Positions 26,150 through 35,325 of a stretch of 64,000 nucleotides of DNA are shown one piece after another. The notes beneath the pieces were generated by a model. That model did no database searches. It saw only the letters and a program-made list of their open reading frames with translations, and was not told the origin of the DNA. Positions within the stretch are counted from its first letter, which is position 1, and every line of letters starts with the position of its first letter. Origin of the DNA: Bradyrhizobium diazoefficiens (lineage in GTDB: Bacteria > Pseudomonadota > Alphaproteobacteria > Rhizobiales > Xanthobacteraceae); assembly GCF_016599855.1 (NCBI RefSeq), contig NZ_CP067041.1, forward strand, positions 1,302,001 to 1,366,000. The letters run 5' to 3'. The translations under genes and the position numbers were made by a program.

Positions 26150-29100
26150 AGCAATCAAAAGCGCGCGCGTTTGGACGAAAACAATCGACATTTCTTCGGC
26201 AAACTCGGCTCGGGGCGTTTCGGCAACTCACGAGGATTCGGGATCAGCGAACCCGCAACTTGGTCCGAGGAGCGCTCGCCGACGACAGCTTAACGGAACC
26301 GCCGCTATCCATAATGAATGCCCTGCGGAAGACAGCTTCTCCGCGCGATCTTGCTCTAAGCATCGAAATTCTTCTGGGAAGATTCGGGGCTTTCGGTTTT
26401 GCTAACCTAGAAAGGGACTACAGCAGCCTCCTGCGCGTTCACTCATTGGATCGAGTCTCCATCGATTCTGAGGTTGCGTTCGTTGCTGGGCATTTGAACG
26501 GGTGGAAGGAAGAGGTGTGCCGTATCATCGAGGCAATTCGGGCCTTCGCTGCTATACCGACCTCATCCGCATCCGACTCTATGCAGGCGTTAGCCACGTT
26601 CATCGAAGTGTACGGCGCATCTAGTTACGGCGTGCGCAAAGTAGCCTATTTGATGGCTCGTTTTCCCGATGATGCTACACTCCAAGAACCTTTCCAACGC
26701 ATTGCGAGCAAGGTCGCGCAGTCTAAGAACCCCGCACCATACTTCATAGCAATGGAGTTGGTGGACGAGGATTTTGCGTATTTTCCAGGAGTCTCCACAC
26801 GCGTTCAACTTCATCAAAAACAGAAGCTAGTGGACGACGATTATCGAAAGCTTCTCGCACTGCATGATCTTGTCCCCGCGCCGCTTTCACGTGCCGATCT
26901 TGGCGGATTGCTGCGGAAATCGCACTCGATGTCGCTTATCGATGAGATTGTTGGGGTTATCTCGGCGTTGACTTTTGGAGACCGATGGGAGGACGTCCGT
27001 GCGCTTCTGCTCAATCTGCTTGATTCCAGCATCATACAATCTTTGACGGCCTTCGCGGATACTCCCTTCGACGCGCGCGCATTGTATAATGATGTATCGG
27101 CCGCCGATGCCGACATGGTTTACTACCAACGATCGTTCGCTTTCACGGAGTTCAGCGATTGTGCGCACTACCGTGCGTATGTAGACGCTATTCTTGCACC
27201 GCGCTTCTTGCCGTCGTCACCGCCGACAATTGAATCAGCATTCACGTCACGCGATCCTTTATCGATACGCGATCTCACCAAGGCGCTGCGAGGCTTTCGA
27301 AACCCTCGCGACTTCACCAAGGCTCAGTGCTGCGGCTCGTTTCTGAGGACGGTGCAGTTTATTACGTTCTTGCAGAATAACCGAAATACGGGGGGATTCA
27401 CTCAGCATGAAATGCGGTTCATCTGTGAACATACTGTAGGCCTGGAATTTCTTCTCACGGAGGCCGAGCTCGAGCGTCTCTACGCATCGTCCGACGACGC
27501 GTCGAAGCCACTTGTGACGGTATTAGCCCTAGCACTCCATAAGGCACGGAGCAGGGACGAGGATGTTGATTTTAAATTTCGCTTTGCGCTTTGCCAGACT
27601 GTTAACGCGCAGTTCCGCGGGAGCTTGGAAGCTTTCATCGAATGGCTTTTGAATAGCACGCCTCAGATTGCGAGCTATCTTCTCAAAATACTTGATCGGC
27701 AAACTCTTCAGAAGCTTTATTGGCTGGTTAAATCGGCAGATGAAGCCGATACAACAAGGCAAGCGCTGCTTAGAGCAGTTGGCAAAAAGCGCAATTCAAT
27801 AGCCTACTTCGTGGAAGCCGACGCAATCGAGGCCCAGCGCCAAGTCGCTAAGTTGCGGAAGTATTTTGACGACAGCCGTCTCTACGTTGATGGCATCGCC
27901 ATGCAGGAATGGCTCGTTGCGAATCCGAGCACTTATGCTCAGCAGTACATTAAAATGATTGAGCATAATCTCAGTGTGCCAGCTCGTTCAGCGAAGATAG
28001 AACACGGCCAACTAGTGACAACCGGCACGATCAACATCCCGGCAGCGCAGGCGTTCGACTATGTTCTGATGGAAGTTGCGAGAGTCGCCTACGAACAGTT
28101 CTGCACAAATCGTCAATTTGGCATCGAGTCTTACCTCGGACGACGCATTCGCCACAACACGCTCACCGGAATGATGCGCGGGGGCGTAGAGGATCTCATT
28201 GAGCGTTCCTCTTACCGTATTCTAAAGTTTGACGATAGGTTCGTCGCTGCTAACAGGGCTTGGATCGAGAGTTACCAAAGGCTCATTGAACATTTGCGTC
28301 GGGATCTTTTGCAATTTCGCAATGATACCAAACCGCACGGCATCTTCAGCTCGTCATTGAAGGGCGACGAGAATACCTTTCTCGGTCTTGCTACGTTGAG
28401 TGGTACGATGACCGCGGTGCCGAGCATCGAATTCATGAATGAACTTCTGATCCGCTTTTGCTGGCAGGAGATAAACCCTCAGCTGCAAACTGCAGCCAAG
28501 CTAATATCTGTCGATCTGGTGAAGCGCGCGTACAATGATATTGAAGAGCATCTTGGACATTTCGCAGACGATCTGCAGGGCCAATATCGGGGGCAGCTAC
28601 GAGATGCGGTTCACGAGCGTTTTACGCGACTGGCGAGTTGGTTCCGGCAACCAGAAGACGGATTCGTTAGTGCTACGACGCGTCAGCTTGGAGATTTGAT
28701 TTTTCAGGAAGCCCATGGTGGAAGTTTGATCAATGATCGAACTATCGATTGGCAAGGTGACGCGTCCGAAATCGTAATCGATGGTTTGTCGGTCCATAGG
28801 ATGTATGATTGCCTGTTTGTCCTCCTACGGAACGCGCTGAAATATGGTGCTGCGGAGGCTCCAATTGCAATCTGTGTCGATCAAACGACAACGTCCCTCG
28901 AAAGGCTGTCGCAGTTGCGGGTGTCGGTAACGTCACTCTTCGGTGACGTTTCTGAACGTGCGATCCATGAAAGGCGACTGGAAGACAATTTTAGCTCGGA
29001 TAATGCGGAGGAGGCGATGGTCGTCGAGGGATACTCTGGCATTAAGAAGCTGAGATACATCACCCGAAGCAGTGAAGGGGCGGCAACTGCCGCTTACAAT

Positions 29101-29175
29101 ATCAATGGCGACCGCTGTACGGTTTCGTTTTTGCTGACGGTCGAACTCGCAAAGGCGAACGGATCGACACAATGA
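26140..29175 (+). CDS. dtcA: Detocs-like kinase DtcA: large helical sensor with GHKL ATPase domain
   Basis: About 1010 residues; GTG 26140 or 26146, or ATG 26311, may be the start. The first 850 residues are a helical region without membrane spans that I cannot place in a family. The C-terminus is a divergent histidine-kinase ATPase: N-box-like DCLFVLLRNALKYGA (about residue 890) and a glycine box-like VEGYSGIKKLRYI (about 965). An obvious H-box is not seen; VHERFTRLASWF or nearby His residues are candidates. It overlaps the next gene by ATGA. With the receiver and receiver-phosphorylase genes behind it, the order is that of Detocs, a defensive two-component system in which phage sensing starts a phosphorelay. 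Base composition is clearly more AT-rich than the trb or nif genes. Confidence 0.75.
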   Translation: MLVKQSKARAFGRKQSTFLRQTRLGAFRQLTRIRDQRTRNLVRGALADDSLTEPPLSIMNALRKTASPRDLALSIEILLGRFGAFGFANLERDYSSLLRVHSLDRVSIDSEVAFVAGHLNGWKEEVCRIIEAIRAFAAIPTSSASDSMQALATFIEVYGASSYGVRKVAYLMARFPDDATLQEPFQRIASKVAQSKNPAPYFIAMELVDEDFAYFPGVSTRVQLHQKQKLVDDDYRKLLALHDLVPAPLSRADLGGLLRKSHSMSLIDEIVGVISALTFGDRWEDVRALLLNLLDSSIIQSLTAFADTPFDARALYNDVSAADADMVYYQRSFAFTEFSDCAHYRAYVDAILAPRFLPSSPPTIESAFTSRDPLSIRDLTKALRGFRNPRDFTKAQCCGSFLRTVQFITFLQNNRNTGGFTQHEMRFICEHTVGLEFLLTEAELERLYASSDDASKPLVTVLALALHKARSRDEDVDFKFRFALCQTVNAQFRGSLEAFIEWLLNSTPQIASYLLKILDRQTLQKLYWLVKSADEADTTRQALLRAVGKKRNSIAYFVEADAIEAQRQVAKLRKYFDDSRLYVDGIAMQEWLVANPSTYAQQYIKMIEHNLSVPARSAKIEHGQLVTTGTINIPAAQAFDYVLMEVARVAYEQFCTNRQFGIESYLGRRIRHNTLTGMMRGGVEDLIERSSYRILKFDDRFVAANRAWIESYQRLIEHLRRDLLQFRNDTKPHGIFSSSLKGDENTFLGLATLSGTMTAVPSIEFMNELLIRFCWQEINPQLQTAAKLISVDLVKRAYNDIEEHLGHFADDLQGQYRGQLRDAVHERFTRLASWFRQPEDGFVSATTRQLGDLIFQEAHGGSLINDRTIDWQGDASEIVIDGLSVHRMYDCLFVLLRNALKYGAAEAPIAICVDQTTTSLERLSQLRVSVTSLFGDVSERAIHERRLEDNFSSDNAEEAMVVEGYSGIKKLRYITRSSEGAATAAYNINGDRCTVSFLLTVELAKANGSTQ

Positions 29176-29633
29176 AGGTGTTGCTGATCGAGGACGAGGA
29201 GCACAAGGCAGAGGACCTTACGCGCCGCCTCTTGGATAAGGGCGTCCTGGCCACCGAGCTCACACGGGCGATCGGTGTACGACAAGCAGTCCTTCAGGTG
29301 ATGGAGGGCTCATACGATCTCATCATCGTCGATATGGCGCTACCAACGTTTTCGAGCACAGGCGACGATGGAAGTGGCGGCGGCGGTCAGGCTGTCGGTG
29401 GCATCGAGGTCCTTCGCGCTTTGGCGAGTACGAAGGTCTCCACAAAGGTCATCATCGTCACGCAATATCCTGACATTATTGTAGGCGGCAACCGAGTAAG
29501 ATTGCATCAAGCGGCGCGGGTCTTGTCAGCTAAGTACAAGCAAGAGGTGCTCGGCGCTGTGCTGTACTCGTATAAGACGCCTGAATGGGAGACCGCATTT
29601 GATGCACTTCTGGGAAGACTAAAATGGCGATAG
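29172..29633 (+). CDS. dtcB: Detocs-like lone receiver DtcB
   Basis: 153 residues, a single receiver domain: acidic pocket LLIEDEE (Glu7-Glu9), phospho-acceptor Asp54 in YDLIIVDMALP, Thr97 in KVIIVTQYP, and a lysine-rich SAKYKQEVLG stretch after it. An unusual Gly/Ser/Asp-rich insert (GDDGSGGGGQAVGG) follows the phosphorylation loop. No output domain. In Detocs the lone receiver is thought to drain stray phosphoryl groups so the toxic effector is not fired by accident. Overlaps dtcA by four bases and dtcC by ten. Confidence 0.78.
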   Translation: MKVLLIEDEEHKAEDLTRRLLDKGVLATELTRAIGVRQAVLQVMEGSYDLIIVDMALPTFSSTGDDGSGGGGQAVGGIEVLRALASTKVSTKVIIVTQYPDIIVGGNRVRLHQAARVLSAKYKQEVLGAVLYSYKTPEWETAFDALLGRLKWR

Positions 29634-30778
29634 TCGTTTTCGAAGACGATGAGAAAAAGTGGTCCGTCATCAGAGAGAGTCTACGCGAGAAAGGCGTCAG
29701 AGACAGTGGCATCAAGCGCATCGACAACATTGCTCAGTTTGTCGAGATGGCAGGCAAGCCCATCGATCTTTGTATCATAGATATTAGAATGCCTGGTGTT
29801 TCCGGCGGCGAGACACGAGATGCCGGCGTTGAGCTTCTAAAGATGCTCGATTATTCCGGCTTGCAGCGCGTGCCCTTATTGGCGATAACCGCCTATCCAG
29901 AAGAGGCGCGTCGCTCCCAAAGTACTTTCGCGTCGCGGGGATGTATTATCTACGATTACAGTGATCGGAAGACCTGGTCACAAGCGCTAGACATTTTTCT
30001 GGCGCAATCGAAAGAAAAGGGTCGATATCAGTTCTTGTTATTCACAGCTCTGGGAAAGGAGCGCGACGCTTATCTCAAACTGCCGGGTTTCAGAGAGGAA
30101 AGCGTGCAGCGGAATGGGATCGACCTATGGGAAACAGAAATTGATGGGCGAGCAGGTGCGATCGTTCTCTTACCGCGGATGGGGATCATTAACGCTGCGG
30201 TGATGACCGCACGTGCCCTTGAGCTTTATAGCCCGGCCGTCGTTGCGATGAGCGGTATATGCGCAGGGATTCGAGAAAATGCCGAGCTCGGTCAGCTCTT
30301 AGTGGCCGATGTGGCTTGGGAATATCAATCCGGCAAGTGGCTCAAAGATGCATTTGAAGCAGAGCCTTATCAAATCAGTGTTCATCCGAACACGCGCCTG
30401 AGCTTAAGCAAGCTTCTGGAGACGAAAGGTTTGATCTCACGCTTGGAGGCGTCTTTCTCGGGAGGCGTTCGTCCGTCGAAAATGTCGAAGCCGAAGCTGG
30501 CGGCTTTCACGAGCGGATCAGCTGTCATAGCGAGTGAGAAACGGTTATCGACCGTCAAATCGCAGCACAGGAAAGTGGCCGGTATCGATATGGAAGTATA
30601 TGGATTTCACAGAGCCGTCGAAATTTGTGCTCGATCGATGCATGCTTTCAGCGCCAAGGTGGTAGTTGATAAGGCAAACGAGACAAAGGAAGATGAGTTG
30701 CACGAATATGGGTGCTTGGTGTCCGCGGCTTTCACCGTCGATGCAGTGCGGTTGCTATTAAGTGAGACCAAAGAGTAG
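29624..30778 (+). CDS. dtcC: Detocs-like effector DtcC: receiver fused to nucleoside phosphorylase-like domain
   Basis: 384 residues. Residues 1-125 are a receiver (VVFEDDEKK, Asp53 in DLCIIDIRMPG, Thr89 in LLAITAYPEE). Residues 133-380 are a PNP/MTA-SAH nucleosidase-like fold: FTALGKERDAYLKL, then MGIINAAVMTARALE, VAMSGICAGI, FTSGSAVIASE, the nucleoside-binding VAGIDMEVYGFHRA (Met323, Glu324) and VVVDKANETKED with the likely catalytic Asp349. In Detocs this kind of domain, once the receiver is phosphorylated, splits ATP into adenine and ribose triphosphate and so aborts infection. The architecture is seen directly; the ATP target is inferred from the family. Confidence 0.8.
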   Translation: MAIVVFEDDEKKWSVIRESLREKGVRDSGIKRIDNIAQFVEMAGKPIDLCIIDIRMPGVSGGETRDAGVELLKMLDYSGLQRVPLLAITAYPEEARRSQSTFASRGCIIYDYSDRKTWSQALDIFLAQSKEKGRYQFLLFTALGKERDAYLKLPGFREESVQRNGIDLWETEIDGRAGAIVLLPRMGIINAAVMTARALELYSPAVVAMSGICAGIRENAELGQLLVADVAWEYQSGKWLKDAFEAEPYQISVHPNTRLSLSKLLETKGLISRLEASFSGGVRPSKMSKPKLAAFTSGSAVIASEKRLSTVKSQHRKVAGIDMEVYGFHRAVEICARSMHAFSAKVVVDKANETKEDELHEYGCLVSAAFTVDAVRLLLSETKE

Positions 30779-30899
30779 GCTTTTGGACCCAGGCTGGATA
30801 GAGGCCGGCGCTTCCTCGCCGCGCTGCGGAACCTACGCGCTTGACGGACGGTGCTTGCGTTAGAGCAGAATACGTTCCGGCCGCGGTCGTTCGTCCTGC

Positions 30900-31223
30900 T
30901 GCGGGCGGGACGGTGAGCCATCGGAGATCAATCGGATCTACCGGCTTTACCGTGAGGAATGGCTCGTCACAAAGCTGTGGGGACCCGTGCCGCGATCCTG
31001 ATCAAGGCGAGGTCCAACGCGCGCTGGTCGCTGGACTTCGTGGACGACCAGTTCGCCAACGGCCCGCCCTTCGCTGAAATACCTGACCCCCGCGGCCTAT
31101 GCAGCCGACCTCACCGCAACGGACGATCGGCTGCGCAACCGCGACCAGCTCCGCCGATCGTCCGTTGCTCCACTCGCGCCACTTGGCGTACAAAACCCCG
31201 AGACTCTAACCGCCGCTGGATGA
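30900..31223 (+). pseudogene. Relic of an IS3-family (IS407-type) transposase OrfB with internal deletion
   Basis: The start reads EINRIYRLYREEWLVTK and ILIKARSNARWSLDFVDDQF, the DDE transposase region of IS407-type OrfB. It then jumps near 31060 into the far C-terminus, TPAAYAADLTATDDRLRNRD and PLAPLGVQNPETLTAAG followed by a stop at 31221. The catalytic middle is missing and the frame changes at least twice, so it cannot make transposase. Confidence 0.75.
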
Positions 31224-31230
31224 AAATTCA

Positions 31231-31400
31231 GTGGCAGGCCAAATCCATGCCAAGGCGATGCATCCTGACCGGTGACGACGAGCGAGATGTCTGGATGCGC
31301 GGCGTAGGACGAGGCGAAGACGCTGCAGCGACCGTTGCCTGATAACAGAACCGCGGCGCAAGGCAAGTCGAAGACTAAGCAACAGAACGAATTCTGTACC
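31231..31400 (+). pseudogene. Relic of an SRAP (YedK/HMCES-like) peptidase C-terminus
   Basis: ILTGDDERDVWMR in one frame and DEAKTLQRPLPDNRTAARQG in another join into the conserved C-terminal end of SOS-response-associated peptidases (ILT...VWMRA.WDEAK.LQRPLPD). At least one frameshift and no upstream domain remain. It abuts the IS relic. Confidence 0.6.
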
Positions 31401-31601
31401 TCAGAAAAGGTCACAAACTGCGTAAAAAGTTGATTTTCACGACCGATCGAGCAGGCGAAGCCGAGCGTCCGAGGTGCTGCTATTTCACACACCCATCATC
31501 GCTGATGCGAGCGCCGTGCGTCCGTACCAGGCCTGAAGATGTGTACTACTTCGCGCCCGAGCGTCATCTGTTGCGGCGAGATCGAGTCGCGACCGAGACG
31601 C

Positions 31602-32213
31602 TCATAGCGGTTCGGCAGCCGGCTCGATGCTCGCCCAGGAAGCCTCCGTCAGGCGTAGGAAGTTCATAAGCAGCACGTGCCCTTGTTCCGTGAGTATCGA
31701 TTCCGGGTGGAACTGCACACCAAATGTTGGCTGATAGCGATGTGCGAGCGCCATGACCTCGCCTTCGTCCGAACGCGCTGTCACTGTGAGATGCGGCGCG
31801 CGAGCCTCATCGAGCTCAACAACAAGAGAATGGTAGCGCCCAACGCGAAGTGGGGATGGGAGCTCCTTGAACAGCCCGCGACCGCCATGCGTTACAGTGG
31901 AAGACCGACCATGCATAGGGCGACGTGCACGGGCTATACTTGCGCCGAAAACGCTCCCAATACACTGGTGTCCGAGGCAAATGCCGAGAATTGGTATGCG
32001 GCCTGAAAGCTCGCGAACGACCGCCATCGATATTCCGGCCTGAAGTGGAGTGCAGGGACCGGGTGAGATGACCACTGCGCGCGGCTTCAGGCCAACAAGG
32101 TCTCTGACGCTGATCGCGTCGTTCCGGATTACCTCCGTTGCCCCACCAAGCCTGCGGAAATAGCGGGCAATGTTGAAGACGAAGGAGTCGTAGTTGTCGA
32201 CGATGACAATCAA
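31602..32213 (-). CDS. pabA: Glutamine amidotransferase PabA (ADC/anthranilate synthase component II)
   Basis: Supplies ammonia from glutamine to the chorismate enzyme encoded just upstream. 203 residues; class I amidotransferase triad visible: nucleophile Cys in ILGICLGHQCIG and His-Glu in FGVQFHPESIL, with VISPGPCTPLQAGIS for the oxyanion loop. The TTG start overlaps the pabB stop by three bases (TTGA), so the two are co-translated. The partner has PabB features, so PabA rather than TrpG is proposed. Confidence 0.85.
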   Translation of the reverse strand: MIVIVDNYDSFVFNIARYFRRLGGATEVIRNDAISVRDLVGLKPRAVVISPGPCTPLQAGISMAVVRELSGRIPILGICLGHQCIGSVFGASIARARRPMHGRSSTVTHGGRGLFKELPSPLRVGRYHSLVVELDEARAPHLTVTARSDEGEVMALAHRYQPTFGVQFHPESILTEQGHVLLMNFLRLTEASWASIEPAAEPL

Positions 32214-33619
32214 AATACACCGGATGGTTCAGCACGAAACGCATCGAAGATGCGCTTCGCCTTGGCGAGCGTCTCCTCGTATTCGGCCTCGGGGTCCGAC
32301 ATCGCCGTAATGCCGCTGCCTGCATGAAAGACAGCCGTATCGCCGTCGATCGTTACAGTGCGAATCGCAATGTTTGTGTCCATGTGGCCGTTAAAGCCGA
32401 TGAAGCCGATCGCTCCGCAATAGAGCTCGCGTGCCACACGCTCAATTTCCGCTATAATTTCCATCGAGCGCACCTTTGGCGCTCCGGTAATGGAGCCGCC
32501 GGGAAAGCAAGCGCGAAGTAAGGTGACGGCGTCCTGGTCTCCTGCAAGTTCACCCGTAACGACCGACACGAGGTGGTGCACCGAGGCATAGGATTCGAGG
32601 TTGCACAATGCCGGAACCTCGACCGAAGGCGCAGTGCAAACGCGAGACAGATCATTACGCAGGAGATCGACGATCATGATGTTCTCGGCGCGGTCCTTTT
32701 CAGACGCAACAAGGACTTCAGCTCGGCGTTTGTCTTCCTTCCAATCAGCGGAACGCGCGATCGTGCCCTTGATGGGGCGCGTTTCGACCCGGCCTCCGCC
32801 AAGCTTGAGGAAACGCTCCGGCGAGCTCGATGCGACGGTCAGCTTGCCATAGCGCAGGAGCGCTCCAAAGGGAGCGGGGTTTGATGATCGTAGCCGGCAG
32901 TAGAAGGTGAGGGGGTCGAAGGAAGTGGGCACCCTGGCGCTGAAGCGCTGCGCAATGTTGGCTTGGAAGGCGTCTCCGGCCAGAATCAAGCCGATGACGC
33001 CCTTGACCGCCGCAATGTAGGCATCGCGGCAGAAGTTCGAATGCCATGGGCCCACGCTGCCGGAGGATGCGTCCCGCGGCATCTCTGCGCGGGCAAGGAG
33101 AGATGCAAAGTCGTCAGCTCGGCGGTGTGCACGCTCTACGCGACGTATAGGATCCTGCTCCGGCCATCCGGTCGAAACGATCCAGCATTTGTTGTTCCGG
33201 TGGTCGTAGCTCACGACTACGTCATAGAAATGCAGGAGCGATTGGGGCAAGCCCTGGCCGGGAATTACCGGCGTCGGCAAGTGCTCTAACGTCCTGTTTA
33301 GATCGTAAGCAAGGAAGCCGGCCGCGCCTCCCTGGAACGGGGGGAGATCGGAGCGATGCTCTTGCGAATAGTTGGCGAGAAGGGCACGAAGAGCTTCCCA
33401 CGGGTCGCCCTCAAGAGCCTCTCCGTTCCAACTCGCCTGTCCGTCCGCGACCATAAAGGTACCGAACGGGTCGCAGCTTAGATATGAATAGCGGCCGAGC
33501 AATTCGTGCGTTGCCGCACTATCGAGAAACGTCAGCTGCGGTCGATGCGCCAAACGTCGCATCGCCGTGACGGGCTCGATCCACTGCAGCTCGCGGACGT
33601 GCACTGGGTTGTCAATCAC
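32210..33619 (-). CDS. pabB: Aminodeoxychorismate synthase component I
   Basis: Converts chorismate to 4-amino-4-deoxychorismate for folate. 469 residues with the chorismate-binding domain: QANIAQRFSARV, SSSPERFLKL, then RPIKGTIAR, ENIMIVDLLRNDLSRV and FPGGSITGAPKVRSMEII. The lysine in PIKGT is typical of PabB, whereas anthranilate synthases have PIAGT, so PabB is preferred. GTG start at 33619. No pabC is seen in the window. Probably co-transcribed with the Dabb gene upstream. Confidence 0.87.
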   Translation of the reverse strand: MIDNPVHVRELQWIEPVTAMRRLAHRPQLTFLDSAATHELLGRYSYLSCDPFGTFMVADGQASWNGEALEGDPWEALRALLANYSQEHRSDLPPFQGGAAGFLAYDLNRTLEHLPTPVIPGQGLPQSLLHFYDVVVSYDHRNNKCWIVSTGWPEQDPIRRVERAHRRADDFASLLARAEMPRDASSGSVGPWHSNFCRDAYIAAVKGVIGLILAGDAFQANIAQRFSARVPTSFDPLTFYCRLRSSNPAPFGALLRYGKLTVASSSPERFLKLGGGRVETRPIKGTIARSADWKEDKRRAEVLVASEKDRAENIMIVDLLRNDLSRVCTAPSVEVPALCNLESYASVHHLVSVVTGELAGDQDAVTLLRACFPGGSITGAPKVRSMEIIAEIERVARELYCGAIGFIGFNGHMDTNIAIRTVTIDGDTAVFHAGSGITAMSDPEAEYEETLAKAKRIFDAFRAEPSGVF

Positions 33620-33718
33620 CGATGACTTGCGTGCTGTGAGATGTGCTCAGATTGTGATCCCGGTTCGACCGAGAGGCGCTCGTCTGGGATCCGGAGACCA
33701 TCGAGGCCGATTGCCAGG

Positions 33719-34078
33719 TTAGGCCCCGCCAGTTGGCTCGAGGCGCCGAGCGAGTTGACCTGTTGCTGCCATTGAGGCGAAGCGCACATCCGTTGATACG
33801 GTGTAATCGGCGGCAAACCGCAGCTCGCGGAGCGGTCGCACCCGGCTAATCGATTCCTGGTATAGCTCATGAGCCTTGTAGGCTGCGAGTTCCCTCTCGT
33901 TGTCGAACTCACCGTAGACCACAACGTCGATATCGTTGCCGAACTGGTCGGCCTTGCGATTGCGACCAACCTCCAGCAGGCGTGCATGTGGGATTGTGGT
34001 GAGAATCGACAGGCCTTCGATCATTTCGTCGATCCGGGCCTTGTCCTTGGCGGTAAACAAAACGATGTGACGAATCAT
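33719..34078 (-). CDS. Dabb (stress-responsive A/B barrel) family protein
   Basis: 119 residues from ATG 34078: MIRHIVLFTAKDKARIDEMI at the start and VVVYGEFDNERELAAYKAHE in the middle are the Dabb dimeric alpha/beta barrel pattern. Members range from stress proteins to cyclases and oxygenases, so the reaction is unknown. First gene of a minus-strand set ending with pabB and pabA, 99 bases before pabB. Confidence 0.7.
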   Translation of the reverse strand: MIRHIVLFTAKDKARIDEMIEGLSILTTIPHARLLEVGRNRKADQFGNDIDVVVYGEFDNERELAAYKAHELYQESISRVRPLRELRFAADYTVSTDVRFASMAATGQLARRLEPTGGA

Positions 34079-34994
34079 GAATGACCCCGGGTTGATATCG
34101 CAAGTAGGCGCATAACTAACTTGGCATTGAGCCCGCTGCAACATTACCGCAGCGCGTCACAATCGCCGCCATGGCTTCGCTGCTGGAGCTTCTGTCCGTG
34201 GTCAAGCGGGCTCCATTTGCGGCACGCAGTCCAGGCCCAGTGGCCAGCGCGCGCGCTCCAGATGCCACGACGTGAGCCGCCGGCGCTCAGGCGGTCATGG
34301 TTGCCTCGGTGTCCGGGTGAAGCCGTCTCAAGCCAAGCCAAACGCCATCGGCCCTGCAGCTCCTCTTGTTGGGGTCTCCATGGACGAAGCTGCCGCGTGA
34401 ATTCATCCTTCGTCCACGCGCTTCGCGGTCGTCACCAGCACAACCCGACTCTCCGGGACGCAATAGCCGCTCATGAGGTGCAACCCACATCGGCTTTTGA
34501 GGCGTTGATGGTCGCGGCACGTGAGCGCTCCAGCTTTGTCGTTACCAATCGCGATCGGGGCGGTCACGGCCTGGGCGACACGCTCGAGACGTCGTCCTCG
34601 ATAGGCCGTCGCGCGCAGCCACTCTAGAGGTTCCAGAAACAGCTTACGACCGGCCTCAGCTGGTCGGATGTCAACCGATCGTCTGCAGTACGGCTGCTAT
34701 GCCCGACCCAATAATCGATTTCGATGCTGAATTTCTGCGCCAAATAGAGAAATGTCGCATGACGTATGCGCCGGCAGGAAGGAGATTGGCGAATTTATTC
34801 TAAAACAAAGAGATAAACTTTGCGCTTATCGACGGTCCCCGATCGAAAGGTGCGCAGGTCAAGGTCAAAGCAACGAGTGCAGGCGGAAATGGATGCCGAA
34901 GCGCGACGCCGATTGAGCTACGTCGCGTCCCGCCACGCGTCGCAAGCCTGAGCCCTCCAACGAGCAATGGTAGATGCAGGAATTGGAGACTGAC
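34079..34994 (+). other. Gene-poor stretch
   Basis: About 900 bases without a supported gene. A 168-codon open frame at 34121-34627 has the Trp/Cys/Arg/Ser-rich composition of noncoding high-GC DNA and no ribosome site. No nod box, tts box or sigma-54 site was found here. Confidence 0.5.
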
Positions 34995-35180
34995 ATGTCT
35001 AAAAACCATCAGAAACTTCAGCGCAACACCGTCAAACGGTGCGCCATTTGCGCCGGAAAGTTTGGCCTTATTCGTTACTACTCTTCGCGAACCGCCCTCT
35101 GCTCAAAGAGGTGCGTTGAGCACTTCAAGTCCCGTTGCGAAGCGGACAGCGATTGGTTGCGGCGATTACCCGCCGCCTGA
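34995..35180 (+). CDS. Small zinc-finger-like protein 1
   Basis: 61 residues with two cysteine pairs: KRCAICAGKFGLIRYYSSRT, then ALCSKRCVEHFKSRCEADS (C-x2-C and C-x3-C), enough for one zinc site. GGAG lies about seven bases before ATG 34995. The same spacing recurs in the protein encoded 150 bases further on, so the two look like relatives. Function unknown. Confidence 0.6.
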   Translation: MSKNHQKLQRNTVKRCAICAGKFGLIRYYSSRTALCSKRCVEHFKSRCEADSDWLRRLPAA

Positions 35181-35325
35181 GCGGTCAGCGGCGGCTGAGA
35201 ACGCGCCTCCTACTGCGGCCCAGAGTGCCGCACGTTTACTGCGGCGCCGAAATCATTGACGTCGACTAGCGCGCGACAATCTCGCGAACTGCGCACCGAC
35301 CGCAGGGAAGGCGTGGATCTCCATT

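Noticed and set aside
34121..34627. 168-codon open frame
   Set aside because: No ribosome site, composition of untranslated GC-rich DNA, and no recognisable motif.
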